Part shown: in pieces, positions 16,992 through 25,079 of the stretch | Layout of the letters: each line of letters opens with the position of its first letter | How positions within the stretch are numbered: position 1 is the stretch's first letter | Origin: Candidatus Pseudomonas phytovorans | Lineage (GTDB): Bacteria; Pseudomonadota; Gammaproteobacteria; Pseudomonadales; Pseudomonadaceae | DNA: 64,000 nucleotides | Reading direction: 5' to 3' | Assembly: GCA_029202525.1 (NCBI GenBank) | Contig: CP119325.1 | Location: 4,190,001-4,254,000, forward strand | Position numbers and translations under genes: made by a program | Notes under the pieces: generated by a model | What the model was told of the DNA's origin: nothing | What the model saw: only the letters and a program-made list of their open reading frames with translations | Database searches by the model: none

Positions 16992-17565
16992 CGTCGCCCT
17001 TGCCTCCAATCAGCTTGGCCAGTGCCTTCAGGCCCCGGTGGATGCCCACTTTCACCGCCGAACTGGAAAGTCCGGTCATGCGGGCGGTCTCTTCCACCGA
17101 CAACCCCTCCAGTTTGACATGAACGATGGGCAACCGTTGGCGCGCCGGTAGCCGCTCCAGGAGTTTGCCCAGGTCGCGTGTCGCCTGCGCCACTTCTTCC
17201 TCGCCGGGTGCGAACAGGTCACTGTCATCATCCAGCCCGTCGTGCAATGCACCGTGGCGAGCATAGCTGCGATAGTGATCTGCCAGCTTGTAGCGGGCAA
17301 TCGCCTGCACCCAGGCGGTCAGGGGTTGCTGCGCCTGGTAGGTATGCCGGGCGTTGTGCACAGCCAGTAGCACCTCTTGCAGCAAGTCTTCGACATCAGC
17401 GGGGCGTTGTTCCAGGCGCCGTAGCAGAAAGCCACGCACATGCGTCGCCAGCGCCGCCAAAAACGCCCGATAGGCCGCAGCGTCGCCCGCCAGCCCTTGC
17501 AACAGCAATGCCTGCAATTGGGCCTCGCGCGCGCTGAGCGCCTGCTGAGAAGTAGTTCGTAGCAT
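16978..17565 (-). CDS. sigF: ECF sigma factor, SigF-like (metal stress; bufferin operon regulator)
   Basis: Sigma factor of up to 195 residues. Region 2 is 'DVEDLLQEVLLAVHNARHTY' with 'PLTAWVQAIARYKLADHYR'. Region 4 is 'LSVEETARMTGLSSSAVKVG' with 'HRGLKALAKLI'. The frame opens at an ATG at 17565, but a perfect copy of its likely own promoter (GTAACC-N16-CGAA, 17579 down to 17554) ends inside codons 3-4. If that promoter is real, the transcript begins near 17547 and the true start is downstream. The best candidate is TTG at 17517, with GAGG five bases upstream, which still precedes region 2. It is coupled to the anti-sigma gene. Confidence 0.9.
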   Translation of the reverse strand: MLRTTSQQALSAREAQLQALLLQGLAGDAAAYRAFLAALATHVRGFLLRRLEQRPADVEDLLQEVLLAVHNARHTYQAQQPLTAWVQAIARYKLADHYRSYARHGALHDGLDDDSDLFAPGEEEVAQATRDLGKLLERLPARQRLPIVHVKLEGLSVEETARMTGLSSSAVKVGIHRGLKALAKLIGGKGDDENR

Positions 17566-17579
17566 CGGCCTCCCAGGTT
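17554..17579 (-). promoter_or_regulatory. SigF-type promoter for the sigma/anti-sigma operon
   Basis: On the minus strand: GTAACC (17579-17574), exactly 16 bases, then CGAA (17557-17554), extended as CGAACTACTTC. The divergent bufA promoter has the same two boxes, the same spacing and the same CGAACTACTYC extension. From memory, the Caulobacter SigF consensus is GTAACC-N16-CGAA. It implies autoregulation and overlaps the annotated sigma start codon. Confidence 0.7.
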
Positions 17580-17670
17580 ACATCCACCGTGAAAATTTTC
17601 CCATCAACCGCGTGCCGCCTTCATACGGTAGGCGAATGGCACAGCGGATGAAAAAAAATTTCCAGGTGCT

Positions 17671-17696
17671 GTAACCCGTTCAACCCAGGCTGCGAA
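17671..17696 (+). promoter_or_regulatory. SigF-type promoter for the bufferin operon
   Basis: GTAACC at 17671-17676, 16 bases, CGAA at 17693-17696, continuing as CGAACTACTCC. Transcription would start near 17703, leaving a leader of about 48 bases before bufA. It is identical in both boxes and spacing to the promoter found on the opposite strand in front of the sigma gene. Confidence 0.75.
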
Positions 17697-17750
17697 CTAC
17701 TCCATGAGCCGCCGGTAAACCACCACGGCCCCATTTCCCGGAGACGCATC

Positions 17751-18035
17751 ATGAAAACCCTCGCCCTCGCCACCGCCGCGCTCGCCCTCGCTTCGCTGGC
17801 CGGTATTTCCCAGGCCGCTGACGCGACCAAAGCCACCACCGGCACCGCCATGGAAAAATGCTACGGCGTTGCCATGGCTGGCAAGAACGACTGCAAGGCC
17901 GGCGCCGGCACAAGCTGCGCTGGCAGCGCCAAAATGGACTACGACGGCATGCACTGGAAGAACGTTCCCGCTGGCACCTGCACGTCCATCAAGACGCCCA
18001 ACGGCATGGGCTCTTTGACCCCGCTCAAGTCCTGA
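17751..18035 (+). CDS. bufA: BufA1-family bufferin precursor (DUF2282), ribosomally made metallophore
   Basis: 94-residue secreted precursor. The signal peptide ends near Ala22 (ISQA|ADA), leaving about 72 residues. Four cysteines (37, 48, 56, 77) sit in family motifs: EKCYGVAMAGKNDC, TSCAGS and AGTCTS. In bufferins, an MNIO enzyme with its partner converts core cysteines to thiooxazole-type rings, giving a periplasmic copper-binding peptide. The gene is first in an operon with the MNIO enzyme, its partner and DoxX, downstream of a SigF-type promoter. The metal here is inferred from the family, not shown. Confidence 0.92.
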   Translation: MKTLALATAALALASLAGISQAADATKATTGTAMEKCYGVAMAGKNDCKAGAGTSCAGSAKMDYDGMHWKNVPAGTCTSIKTPNGMGSLTPLKS

Positions 18036-18051
18036 ACGCAGGCCGCCGATC

Positions 18052-18885
18052 ATGAACGGGACTCACTGCCTGGGCGCAGGCCTTGGACTGAAGGCTGACC
18101 ACTTTGCCGACGCCTGGGCCTGCCGGGCCAACGGGTTGTGGTTTGAAGTGCACCCGGAAAACTACATGCTCGGCGGCCCACGCATGGCCTGGCTGCAACG
18201 CATCGCCGAACACCATCCGCTGTCGCTGCACGGTGTCGCGCTGTCGCTGGCAGCGGACGCCGCGCCGGATGAAACGCACCTGCATCGCCTGCGGGCGCTG
18301 ATCGACCAGGTGCAGCCGGCGCTGGTATCGGAGCACCTGGCATGGTCGAGCTGGCGTGGGCAGTACCTGCCCGACCTGCTGCCTTTCCCCCGCAGCGACG
18401 AGGCCTTGGTCCGCATCTGCGATAACGTCCAACGTACCCAGGATGCGCTCGGGCGCAGCATTTCGCTGGAAAACCCCAGCCACTATCTGCCCATGGAAGG
18501 GCACGACTGGGACGAAATCGACTTTCTGGCCGAGCTGGTGCGGCGCACGGGGTGCGGCCTGTTGCTGGACGTCAACAACGTGCACGTCAGTGCCCACAAC
18601 CTCGGGTTCGACGCTGCAGCGTACCTGGCGCGGTTCCCGGCCCAGGCCATCAGCGAAATCCACCTGGCCGGCCACAGCCACGACGCCCAGGCCAGCCTGC
18701 TGATCGACTCTCATGACGCCGCCATCGCTACGCCGGTCTGGGCGTTGTACCAGCAGTTGCTCACCCGCATCGGCCCGCGTCCGACCCTGATCGAGCGTGA
18801 CGGCAACCTGCCCGCGTTCAGCGAGTTACTGGCAGAACGCGGCACCGCCCAGGCACTGCTCGATAGCGCAGGAGCACGACCATGA
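18052..18885 (+). CDS. bufB: MNIO-family (DUF692) bufferin-modifying oxidase BufB
   Basis: Multinuclear non-heme-iron oxidase of 277 residues with a TIM-barrel fold. Metal ligands and family motifs are all present: FEVHPENYM, LHGVALSL, VSEHLAWSS, LENPSHYL, LLLDVNNVHVSAHN, EIHLAGHS, IDSHDAAI and LIERDGNLP. It should oxidise cysteines of the BufA precursor in the cytoplasm before export. It starts 16 bases after bufA and overlaps bufC by four bases. Confidence 0.93.
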   Translation: MNGTHCLGAGLGLKADHFADAWACRANGLWFEVHPENYMLGGPRMAWLQRIAEHHPLSLHGVALSLAADAAPDETHLHRLRALIDQVQPALVSEHLAWSSWRGQYLPDLLPFPRSDEALVRICDNVQRTQDALGRSISLENPSHYLPMEGHDWDEIDFLAELVRRTGCGLLLDVNNVHVSAHNLGFDAAAYLARFPAQAISEIHLAGHSHDAQASLLIDSHDAAIATPVWALYQQLLTRIGPRPTLIERDGNLPAFSELLAERGTAQALLDSAGARP

Positions 18886-19637
18886 AGCTTTCCCTTGGCC
18901 AGTTTCAGGCCGCCTTCGTCGAAGCGCTGTATCACCGCCCTGCCCCGCAGCTGGTCGCGCTGACCCGGCACGCCGCTTTTGCGGTGTACCGCAACACCGT
19001 GCTCGCGGGTTGCGTCGATGCCCTGCGCGCAAACTTCCCCAGTGTCGAAGCGCTGACAGGCCCGGCCTGGATGCAGGACGCAGCTACCGCCTACGCGCAA
19101 CGAACGCCACCCGACGACCCGCGGCTGATCCACTATGGCGCGGCCTTCGCCGACTTTCTCGAACAGATGCAAGCCCAGCACGGCCTGCCGTATCTGGCCG
19201 ACGTCGCACGCCTTGATTTCGCCTGGTGCGAGGCGTTCAGCGCCCCCTGCGATCCCTGTCTTGCGCTTGCCGACCTGGCCGGCATGACGGCCACCGACCT
19301 GGCGAACAGTTTCCTGGCCCCGCGCAGCAGTGTGCGCTGGTGCTGGTTCGCGCAGCATCCGGCGTTCAGCCTGTGGCGGCATAGCCGCGAAGGCCAACCG
19401 TGGCCGCATGACCAGCCGTGGGTCGCCGAGGGTGCTGTGCTCAGCGGTACCGCCGAAGGTGTCACCCAACAAACACTGGAGCTCGGCGGCTGCGCGTTTC
19501 TCGATGCCTGCGCCCAAGGTTTGCCTTTGCAACAGGCTTCACAGATTGCACTCGCGAGCCAACCCGACCTGAACTTCACCGACCTGCTCGGCCGGCTGCT
19601 TGCAGCCCAGGCCTTTCGTCCACTTGCATTCGCCTGA
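18882..19637 (+). CDS. bufC: BufC partner protein (DUF2063) for the MNIO oxidase
   Basis: 251 residues of the DUF2063/HvfC family, which binds the precursor peptide and hands it to the DUF692 enzyme. The N-terminal signature is FQAAFVEALYHRP, followed by 'FAVYRNTVLAGCVDALRANF' and 'VEALTGPAWM'; 'YLADVARLDFAWCEAF' is also typical. It overlaps bufB by four bases (ATGA), so enzyme and partner should be made in fixed ratio. Confidence 0.92.
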   Translation: MKLSLGQFQAAFVEALYHRPAPQLVALTRHAAFAVYRNTVLAGCVDALRANFPSVEALTGPAWMQDAATAYAQRTPPDDPRLIHYGAAFADFLEQMQAQHGLPYLADVARLDFAWCEAFSAPCDPCLALADLAGMTATDLANSFLAPRSSVRWCWFAQHPAFSLWRHSREGQPWPHDQPWVAEGAVLSGTAEGVTQQTLELGGCAFLDACAQGLPLQQASQIALASQPDLNFTDLLGRLLAAQAFRPLAFA

Positions 19638-19647
19638 AGGAAGCACC

Positions 19648-20115
19648 ATGGACATCATCCACACCACCCACCCCGACAAGCGCCTGCGCCAACGCTGGAA
19701 CCACCTCGCCGATCGTATACAGCTGCTGCTCAGCGACACCCTCCTGTGCCTGGTGGCGCGCATGGCCATCGCCTCGACCTTCTTCCTGTCCGGGCGCACC
19801 AAGGTCGAAGGGTTTCTCAGCATCACACCCAGTACCTATGATCTGTTCCAGAGCGAGTATGCCCTGCCGCTGGTTTCACCCTGGCTGGCGGCCCACCTGG
19901 CAACCTATGCCGAGCACCTGTTCCCCCTGTTGCTGGTGCTTGGCCTGTTCACCCGGCTTTCAGCCCTGGCCCTGTTGGGCATGACCACGGTGATCGAGGT
20001 GTTCGTGTACCCGGATGCCTGGCCGACACATCTGACGTGGGCGGGCTTGTTGCTCCTGTTGATCGCGCGAGGCGCAGGTGCGTTGTCGCTGGATCGGGCC
20101 ATGGGGCTGCGTTGA
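19648..20115 (+). CDS. DoxX-family membrane protein (BufD-like)
   Basis: About 155 residues with four membrane segments. The motifs 'LVARMAIASTFFLSGRTKVE' and 'YAEHLFPLLLVLGLFTRLSA' mark the DoxX/SURF4-like family. I chose the ATG at 19648, after AAGGAAG, rather than the upstream one at 19600 inside bufC. It is the fourth gene of the bufferin operon, where DoxX proteins commonly occur; the precise role, perhaps redox or quinone-linked, is unknown. A terminator-like structure follows. Confidence 0.88.
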   Translation: MDIIHTTHPDKRLRQRWNHLADRIQLLLSDTLLCLVARMAIASTFFLSGRTKVEGFLSITPSTYDLFQSEYALPLVSPWLAAHLATYAEHLFPLLLVLGLFTRLSALALLGMTTVIEVFVYPDAWPTHLTWAGLLLLLIARGAGALSLDRAMGLR

Positions 20116-20121
20116 GCCTGT

Positions 20122-20166
20122 GGCGGGTGTGCCGGTTCGCCGGTCCGCGCCCCCCCGCTTTTTTTG
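20122..20166 (+). terminator. Putative intrinsic terminator of the bufferin operon
   Basis: GCGGG (20123-20127) pairs with CCCGC (20154-20158) and encloses an inner CCGG-TTCG-CCGG hairpin. A run of seven T follows immediately. It lies 7 bases after the doxX stop and 60 bases before ligD. Confidence 0.5.
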
Positions 20167-20226
20167 AACTCCATGTGCAGGCGCCCTCTCCCAATCAAGA
20201 GACCGCGAACTGTCCCGGAGCCCACC

Positions 20227-22695
20227 ATGGCCAAGCCCCTGCAGGAGTACCAGCGCAAGCGTGACTTCACCGCCACACCCGAGCCGGCCGGCAAACGCGC
20301 CCACCCGAGGCCCGCCCACGGGTTGCAGTACTGTATCCAGAAGCACGATGCCAGCCACCTGCACTATGACTTTCGCCTGGAGCTGGATGGCACCCTTAAA
20401 AGCTGGGCGATTCCCAAGGGCCCTTCCCTCGACCCCAAGGTTCGCCGCCTGGCTGTACATGTAGAAGACCATCCGTTGGACTACGCCAGTTTCGAAGGCC
20501 ACATCCCCGAAGGCCACTACGGCGCCGGCGACGTGATCGTGTGGGACCGGGGCCTTTGGGAGCCTGAAGGCGACCCGCGCGAGGCCTATGCCAAAGGCAA
20601 GCTGCGCTTTCGCCTGCAAGGTGAAAAGCTGTCAGGCGTCTGGAACCTGTTTCGTACCCACCTGGCCGGTAAGAAAGAGCAGTGGATGCTGGTCAAGTCC
20701 CACGATGGCGAGGCCCGCAGCGAAACGGACTACAGCATCGTCGACGCCCTGCCGGACAGCGTGTTGAGCGACCGCACACTGGTACCGCGCCCCCCAACCA
20801 AGGCAGCAACAGGCGGACGCAAACGCAAGGCTAGCCCTGGCACCCTGCCGGATATGCTGCAACCACAGCTGGCGACCCTGGCCGATTCTCCCCCCGACGG
20901 CGACTGGCGGTACGAGGTCAAGTTCGATGGTTACCGCATGCTGGCTCGCATCGAGGGGGACGATATACGCCTGTTCACCCGCAATGGCCACGACTGGAGC
21001 GCTAAGCTGCCCCGTCAGATAGAGGCGCTGAAAGCGCTGCGGCTCGACGCTGCCTGGCTGGACGGTGAGATGGTGGTCGCAGACGAGACGGGGGTGGCCG
21101 ACTTCCAGGCCTTGCAGGCCGCGTTCGACAGCGAGCACGACGATGAAATTACCTATTACCTGTTCGACCTGCCCTACCTCGGCGGCAAGGACCTGCGCGA
21201 CTTGCCCGTACAAGATCGGCGGGCGGCCCTGGCCAAGCTGCTGAAGCACAACACATCGGAGATCCTGAAGTTTTCCGAAGACTTCAACCAGCCAGCCGAC
21301 GCGCTGCTCGACAGTGCCTGCCGGCTAGGGCTGGAAGGGCTGATCGGCAAGCGCATCGATAGCCCCTACGTTGGCCGGCGCAGCAGCGACTGGATCAAGC
21401 TCAAGTGCAAGCAGCGACAGGAGTTCGTGATCGTCGGCTACACCCCGCCCAAAGGCAGCCGCCAAGGCTTCGGCGCCCTGCTGCTGGCGTTGCACGACAC
21501 CGACAGCGGCCAGTTGCGCTACGCCGGCAAGGTAGGCACCGGCTTCAGTGCCGCCACGCTGGAGAGCATCCTTAGCCGCCTGAAACCCCTGCACGCCACC
21601 AAGCCGCCCTTTCCTGAGCCCCCCATCGGTGCCGATGCGCGAGGCGTGCACTGGCTCAAGCCTGAATTGCTGGCCGAAGTCGCCTATGCCCAGATGACCC
21701 GAACAGGCATCGTGCGTCACGCGGTATTTCACGGGCTGCGCAACGACAAACCCGCCACGGCCATCCCCCTGGAACGCGCCATGCCAGCCAACACCACAGC
21801 AGGCGCACGGTCCAAGGGGCTGGGCAACCTGCGCCTGACTCACCCCGACCGCGTGATCGACAAGACCAGTGGCACCTGCAAGCGCCAGGTCGCGCAGTAT
21901 TACGCCCAAGTCGCCGACTGGCTGCTGCCACAGCTCGAACACCGCCCCGTAGCACTGGTTCGCGCCCCGGAAGGCCTCGACGGTGAGCTGTTCTTTCAGA
22001 AAAACGCCGAACAGTTGCATCTCCCCGATGTGACCAGCTACACCAAGGCCCAGGCCGGCCAGGCGGCAATGGTAATCAAGGGAGCCGAGAGCCTGTTGGG
22101 CGCAGTACAGATGAACATGCTTGAACTGCACACATGGAATGCCACCGACAGCAACTTCGACAGGCCTGACCGCTTCATCCTCGACCTGGACCCCGACCCG
22201 GCACTGCCATGGAAGGCCATGCTCGAAGCCACCCAGCTCACCCTCACCCTGCTTGATGAGCTGGGCCTGAAGGTATTTCTCAAGACCAGCGGCGGCAAAG
22301 GCATGCATCTGGTGGTGCCGCTCACCCGTCGGGCTGGCTGGGAAGACGTGAAGGACTTCAGCCATGCCATCGTCAAACACATGGCGGGCCTGTTCCCGGA
22401 TCGCATCAGCGCCGTCTCCGGGCCGAAGAACCGGGTCGGGCGCATCTTCATCGACTACCTGCGCAACGGCAAGGGCGCAACCACTGTGGCCGCCTACTCG
22501 CTGCGCGCCCGCGAAGGCCTGCCAGTGTCGGTGCCCATCTGGCGCGAGGAGTTGCCCAAGCTCAAGGGCGCCAACCAATGGCATATCGGCAACTTGCAGG
22601 CGCGTCTTACGCAGATGGAAGACCCCTGGACCGATCTGGGCTCGACCCGGCAATCGATCACCGTGCGCATGCGCAAGCAACTGGGGATCGCCTGA
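20227..22695 (+). CDS. ligD: Multifunctional DNA ligase D (NHEJ)
   Basis: ATP-dependent ligase of about 822 residues that repairs double-strand breaks with Ku. Domain order is phosphoesterase, ligase, polymerase, as in Pseudomonas. The phosphoesterase (about 1-160) shows HDASHLHYDFRLEL, HVEDHPLDY and IPEGHYGAGDV. The ligase (about 215-530) shows YEVKFDGYRM with the AMP-binding Lys, and 'EGLIGKRIDSPYVG'. The polymerase/primase (about 550-822) shows ILDLDPDPALPW (catalytic Asps) and 'SGGKGMHLVVPLTRR'. I chose the ATG at 20227 (MAKPLQEY); an upstream ATG at 20164 adds an unlikely tail. Its stop overlaps the next ATG. Confidence 0.96.
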   Translation: MAKPLQEYQRKRDFTATPEPAGKRAHPRPAHGLQYCIQKHDASHLHYDFRLELDGTLKSWAIPKGPSLDPKVRRLAVHVEDHPLDYASFEGHIPEGHYGAGDVIVWDRGLWEPEGDPREAYAKGKLRFRLQGEKLSGVWNLFRTHLAGKKEQWMLVKSHDGEARSETDYSIVDALPDSVLSDRTLVPRPPTKAATGGRKRKASPGTLPDMLQPQLATLADSPPDGDWRYEVKFDGYRMLARIEGDDIRLFTRNGHDWSAKLPRQIEALKALRLDAAWLDGEMVVADETGVADFQALQAAFDSEHDDEITYYLFDLPYLGGKDLRDLPVQDRRAALAKLLKHNTSEILKFSEDFNQPADALLDSACRLGLEGLIGKRIDSPYVGRRSSDWIKLKCKQRQEFVIVGYTPPKGSRQGFGALLLALHDTDSGQLRYAGKVGTGFSAATLESILSRLKPLHATKPPFPEPPIGADARGVHWLKPELLAEVAYAQMTRTGIVRHAVFHGLRNDKPATAIPLERAMPANTTAGARSKGLGNLRLTHPDRVIDKTSGTCKRQVAQYYAQVADWLLPQLEHRPVALVRAPEGLDGELFFQKNAEQLHLPDVTSYTKAQAGQAAMVIKGAESLLGAVQMNMLELHTWNATDSNFDRPDRFILDLDPDPALPWKAMLEATQLTLTLLDELGLKVFLKTSGGKGMHLVVPLTRRAGWEDVKDFSHAIVKHMAGLFPDRISAVSGPKNRVGRIFIDYLRNGKGATTVAAYSLRAREGLPVSVPIWREELPKLKGANQWHIGNLQARLTQMEDPWTDLGSTRQSITVRMRKQLGIA

Positions 22696-23717
22696 TGGAC
22701 CTCGCCCACCTCGACCGGCTGCTGCACCGCTTCGGTACCCGTTCGCGGGCTATCGACCTCGACCCCTTGCTGCCGGAACTGTTGCAGGCGCTGCAAGCGC
22801 AACAGCTCGACCTGCTGCCCCTGCCTGGCCAGGGGCACACATTGGAGCGCTGGCGTGCCTTGGCGCGGGTCGGCGGCTGCGATCTCGGCCTGGCCAAGCT
22901 GTATGAAGGCCACACCGATGCCTTGGCGATCCTCGCCGAGTGCGGCGCCACTCACCTTGCTCACGACGGTATCTGGGGCGTCTGGGCTGCCGAGCCGCCG
23001 GATGCCAGGGCCCGCATCGTCGCGCGCGATGGCGAGCGGGTTCGACTGCAAGGCTGCAAGGCATGGTGTTCGGGCGCACTGCAGATCGACAGGGCGCTGC
23101 TGACCGCCTGGGAGGACGACCAGCCGCAGCTGGTGGCCGTCGAGCTGTCACATCCCAGCCAGCGCATCCAGGCCGAACACTGGCAGGCCGTGGGCATGGC
23201 CTGCACCGCCAGTGTCAACGTCGAGTTCGACGACTCGCCGGGGCTGGCGGTCGGCGCACCAGGCCAGTACCTGTCCCGTCCTGGCTTCTGGCAGGGCGGC
23301 GCGGGTATCGCGGCCTGCTGGTACGGCGCGGCCGAGGCCTTGGCAGGCTACCTGCGCGAGCACTGCAGCAAACCGCGGCCCGACCCCCATGCCGAGGCTC
23401 ATCTGGGCGCGGTCGATGCGGCCTTGTATGGTGCCCGCGCCGCCCTTCGCGAATGCGCCGCCTGGATCGATCAGCACCCCCAGGCCGACGCCAGTTTCGT
23501 AGTACGCCGGACCCGCGCGCAGATCGAGCAGGCGGTGGAGCAGGTCATTCAGCATGTAGGCAGGGCCCTGGGTGCCACACCCTTCTGCCGCAGCAGCCAT
23601 TTCGCCCGGCTAAGCGCCGACCTGCCGGTGTACCTGCGCCAGAGCCACGCTGAACGCGACTTGGCCGAACTGGGCCGGCAAGTGGCCCGCACACCGACAG
23701 GAGCATGGCAACTATGA
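22695..23717 (+). CDS. Acyl-CoA dehydrogenase-like flavoprotein (LigD-linked cassette)
   Basis: About 340 residues with an acyl-CoA dehydrogenase-like middle and C-terminal region ('GVWAAEPPDARARI', 'LQGCKAWCSGALQIDRALLT', 'PLSRxGFWQGGAGIAACWYG'-like segment 'RPGFWQGGAGIAACWYGAAE'). It is shorter than ordinary fatty-acid acyl-CoA dehydrogenases, and I cannot see the usual catalytic Glu context, so the substrate is unknown. Its ATG overlaps the ligD stop (TGATG), and its own stop overlaps the PIG-L start. It is first of four tightly coupled genes (dehydrogenase, deacetylase, methyltransferase, glycosyltransferase), which suggests a small biosynthetic pathway rather than fatty-acid breakdown. 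Confidence 0.8.
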   Translation: MDLAHLDRLLHRFGTRSRAIDLDPLLPELLQALQAQQLDLLPLPGQGHTLERWRALARVGGCDLGLAKLYEGHTDALAILAECGATHLAHDGIWGVWAAEPPDARARIVARDGERVRLQGCKAWCSGALQIDRALLTAWEDDQPQLVAVELSHPSQRIQAEHWQAVGMACTASVNVEFDDSPGLAVGAPGQYLSRPGFWQGGAGIAACWYGAAEALAGYLREHCSKPRPDPHAEAHLGAVDAALYGARAALRECAAWIDQHPQADASFVVRRTRAQIEQAVEQVIQHVGRALGATPFCRSSHFARLSADLPVYLRQSHAERDLAELGRQVARTPTGAWQL

Positions 23718-24469
23718 GCGAGAACCTGATTGATGCGGCCACGGGCACGTCATGGAGCGACTGGCAACATTCCGCGTACCTGGCACGCGCCACCTGGCTT
23801 GCGCCAGAGCAACTGTGCCCACCTGGCCGACGCCTGGTGTTACTGGCGCCGCACCCGGACGACGAGGTGCTCATGGCCGGCGGGCTGCTTGCCAGCTTTC
23901 AAGGGCGTGAACAGGACCTGGTGCTGATCTCGGCCACCAATGGCGAGGGCAGCCACCCGCACTCCCCGCACTGGACCGAGCAGCGCCTGCGTCACCAGCG
24001 CCCCCTCGAAAGCCGGCATGCCTTGCAGCAGCTGGACCTGGACCTCAACCGCCTGGACTGGCGGCGGCTCAATCTCAAGGACGGCGCCTTGCCCCGCGAT
24101 GAAGCCTTCCTGGTGCGTCACCTGGAACAATTGCTGGAGCCCGACGACCTGTTGCTGACCACCTGGCGTGGCGATGGCCACTGCGACCACGAGGCAGCAG
24201 GCCGCGCCGCGGCCCAGGCCGCCCAGGCACGCGGCGCACAGCTGGCCGAAGCGCCCGTGTGGGCCTGGCACTGGGCCGTACCCGACGACCCACGCCTGCC
24301 GTGGTCGCGGGCGCATCGCCTGCAGGTCGATGAAACACGCCAGGCCCGCAAGCGCGAAGCCTTGGCCGCCCATGTCAGCCAATTGCAGCCCGACGGTGAC
24401 CGCCCGCCCGTGGTGCCGGCGCATTTGCAGGCGTGCCTGCTGCAACCCTTTGAACTGGTCTTCCTGTGA
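23714..24469 (+). CDS. PIG-L family deacetylase (LmbE-like)
   Basis: Zinc-dependent N-deacetylase of about 251 residues, a family acting on N-acetylglucosaminyl substrates. Motifs: LLAPHPDDEVLMAGGLL (HPDD metal site) and GDGHCDHEAAGRAA (second His ligand). I chose the ATG at 23714, which overlaps the preceding stop (ATGA). It lies between an acyl-CoA dehydrogenase-like gene and a methyltransferase in one operon. The likely substrate is a small amino sugar or glycoconjugate made by the neighbouring glycosyltransferase; this is inference. Confidence 0.9.
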   Translation: MSENLIDAATGTSWSDWQHSAYLARATWLAPEQLCPPGRRLVLLAPHPDDEVLMAGGLLASFQGREQDLVLISATNGEGSHPHSPHWTEQRLRHQRPLESRHALQQLDLDLNRLDWRRLNLKDGALPRDEAFLVRHLEQLLEPDDLLLTTWRGDGHCDHEAAGRAAAQAAQARGAQLAEAPVWAWHWAVPDDPRLPWSRAHRLQVDETRQARKREALAAHVSQLQPDGDRPPVVPAHLQACLLQPFELVFL

Positions 24470-24479
24470 TGGAGCCGCC

Positions 24480-25079
24480 ATGAGCCTGAACGCGCAATAT
24501 TTCGCCGACCTGTATGCCGACAGCGATGACCCATGGGCCTTTCGCACCCGCTGGTATGAACGACGCAAGCGCGACCTGCTGCTGGCCAGCCTGCCGCGCC
24601 AGCGCTATGAGCGCGTGTTCGAGCCGGGCTGTGCTAACGGCGAATTGAGCGTGCTGCTGGCCGAGCGGTGCGACAGCTTGCTGTGCCAGGACATCGACCC
24701 GACCGCCGTGGGGCTGGCACGGCAGCGCTTGAATACCGCGCAGCATGCCAGTGTCGAGCAAGGGCATCTGCCGGGCGATTGGCCAGGCGGACAGTTCGAC
24801 CTGATCGTGCTCAGCGAAATCGGCTATTACCTCGATCCCGCCGATTGGCTACAGGTGATCGAGCAATCAGTGGCCAGCCTGACTGGCGATGGCGGCCTGC
24901 TCGCCTGCCACTGGCGCCACCCCATCGTCGGCTGTCCGCAGGATGGCCGCGAGGTGCATGCCCTGCTGGCGAAGCATTTACCCCTGTATTCACTGCTGCG
25001 TCACGAAGAGGCGGATTTCATTCTCGAATACTGGACGTGCCAGCCCAGCGTGGTTGACCTCAACGAGCGCTGCCCATGA
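24480..25079 (+). CDS. Class I SAM-dependent methyltransferase (NodS-like)
   Basis: 199 residues. SAM-binding motif I is 'YERVFEPGCANGELSVLLAE', with motif II CQDIDPTAVGLAR and post-motif 'QFDLIVLSEIGYYLDPADW'. The start 'YFADLYADSDDPWAFRTRWY' resembles NodS-type N-methyltransferases that methylate a deacetylated amino sugar. That would fit the PIG-L deacetylase just upstream (10-base gap). Its stop overlaps the glycosyltransferase ATG (ATGA). Confidence 0.88.
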   Translation: MSLNAQYFADLYADSDDPWAFRTRWYERRKRDLLLASLPRQRYERVFEPGCANGELSVLLAERCDSLLCQDIDPTAVGLARQRLNTAQHASVEQGHLPGDWPGGQFDLIVLSEIGYYLDPADWLQVIEQSVASLTGDGGLLACHWRHPIVGCPQDGREVHALLAKHLPLYSLLRHEEADFILEYWTCQPSVVDLNERCP

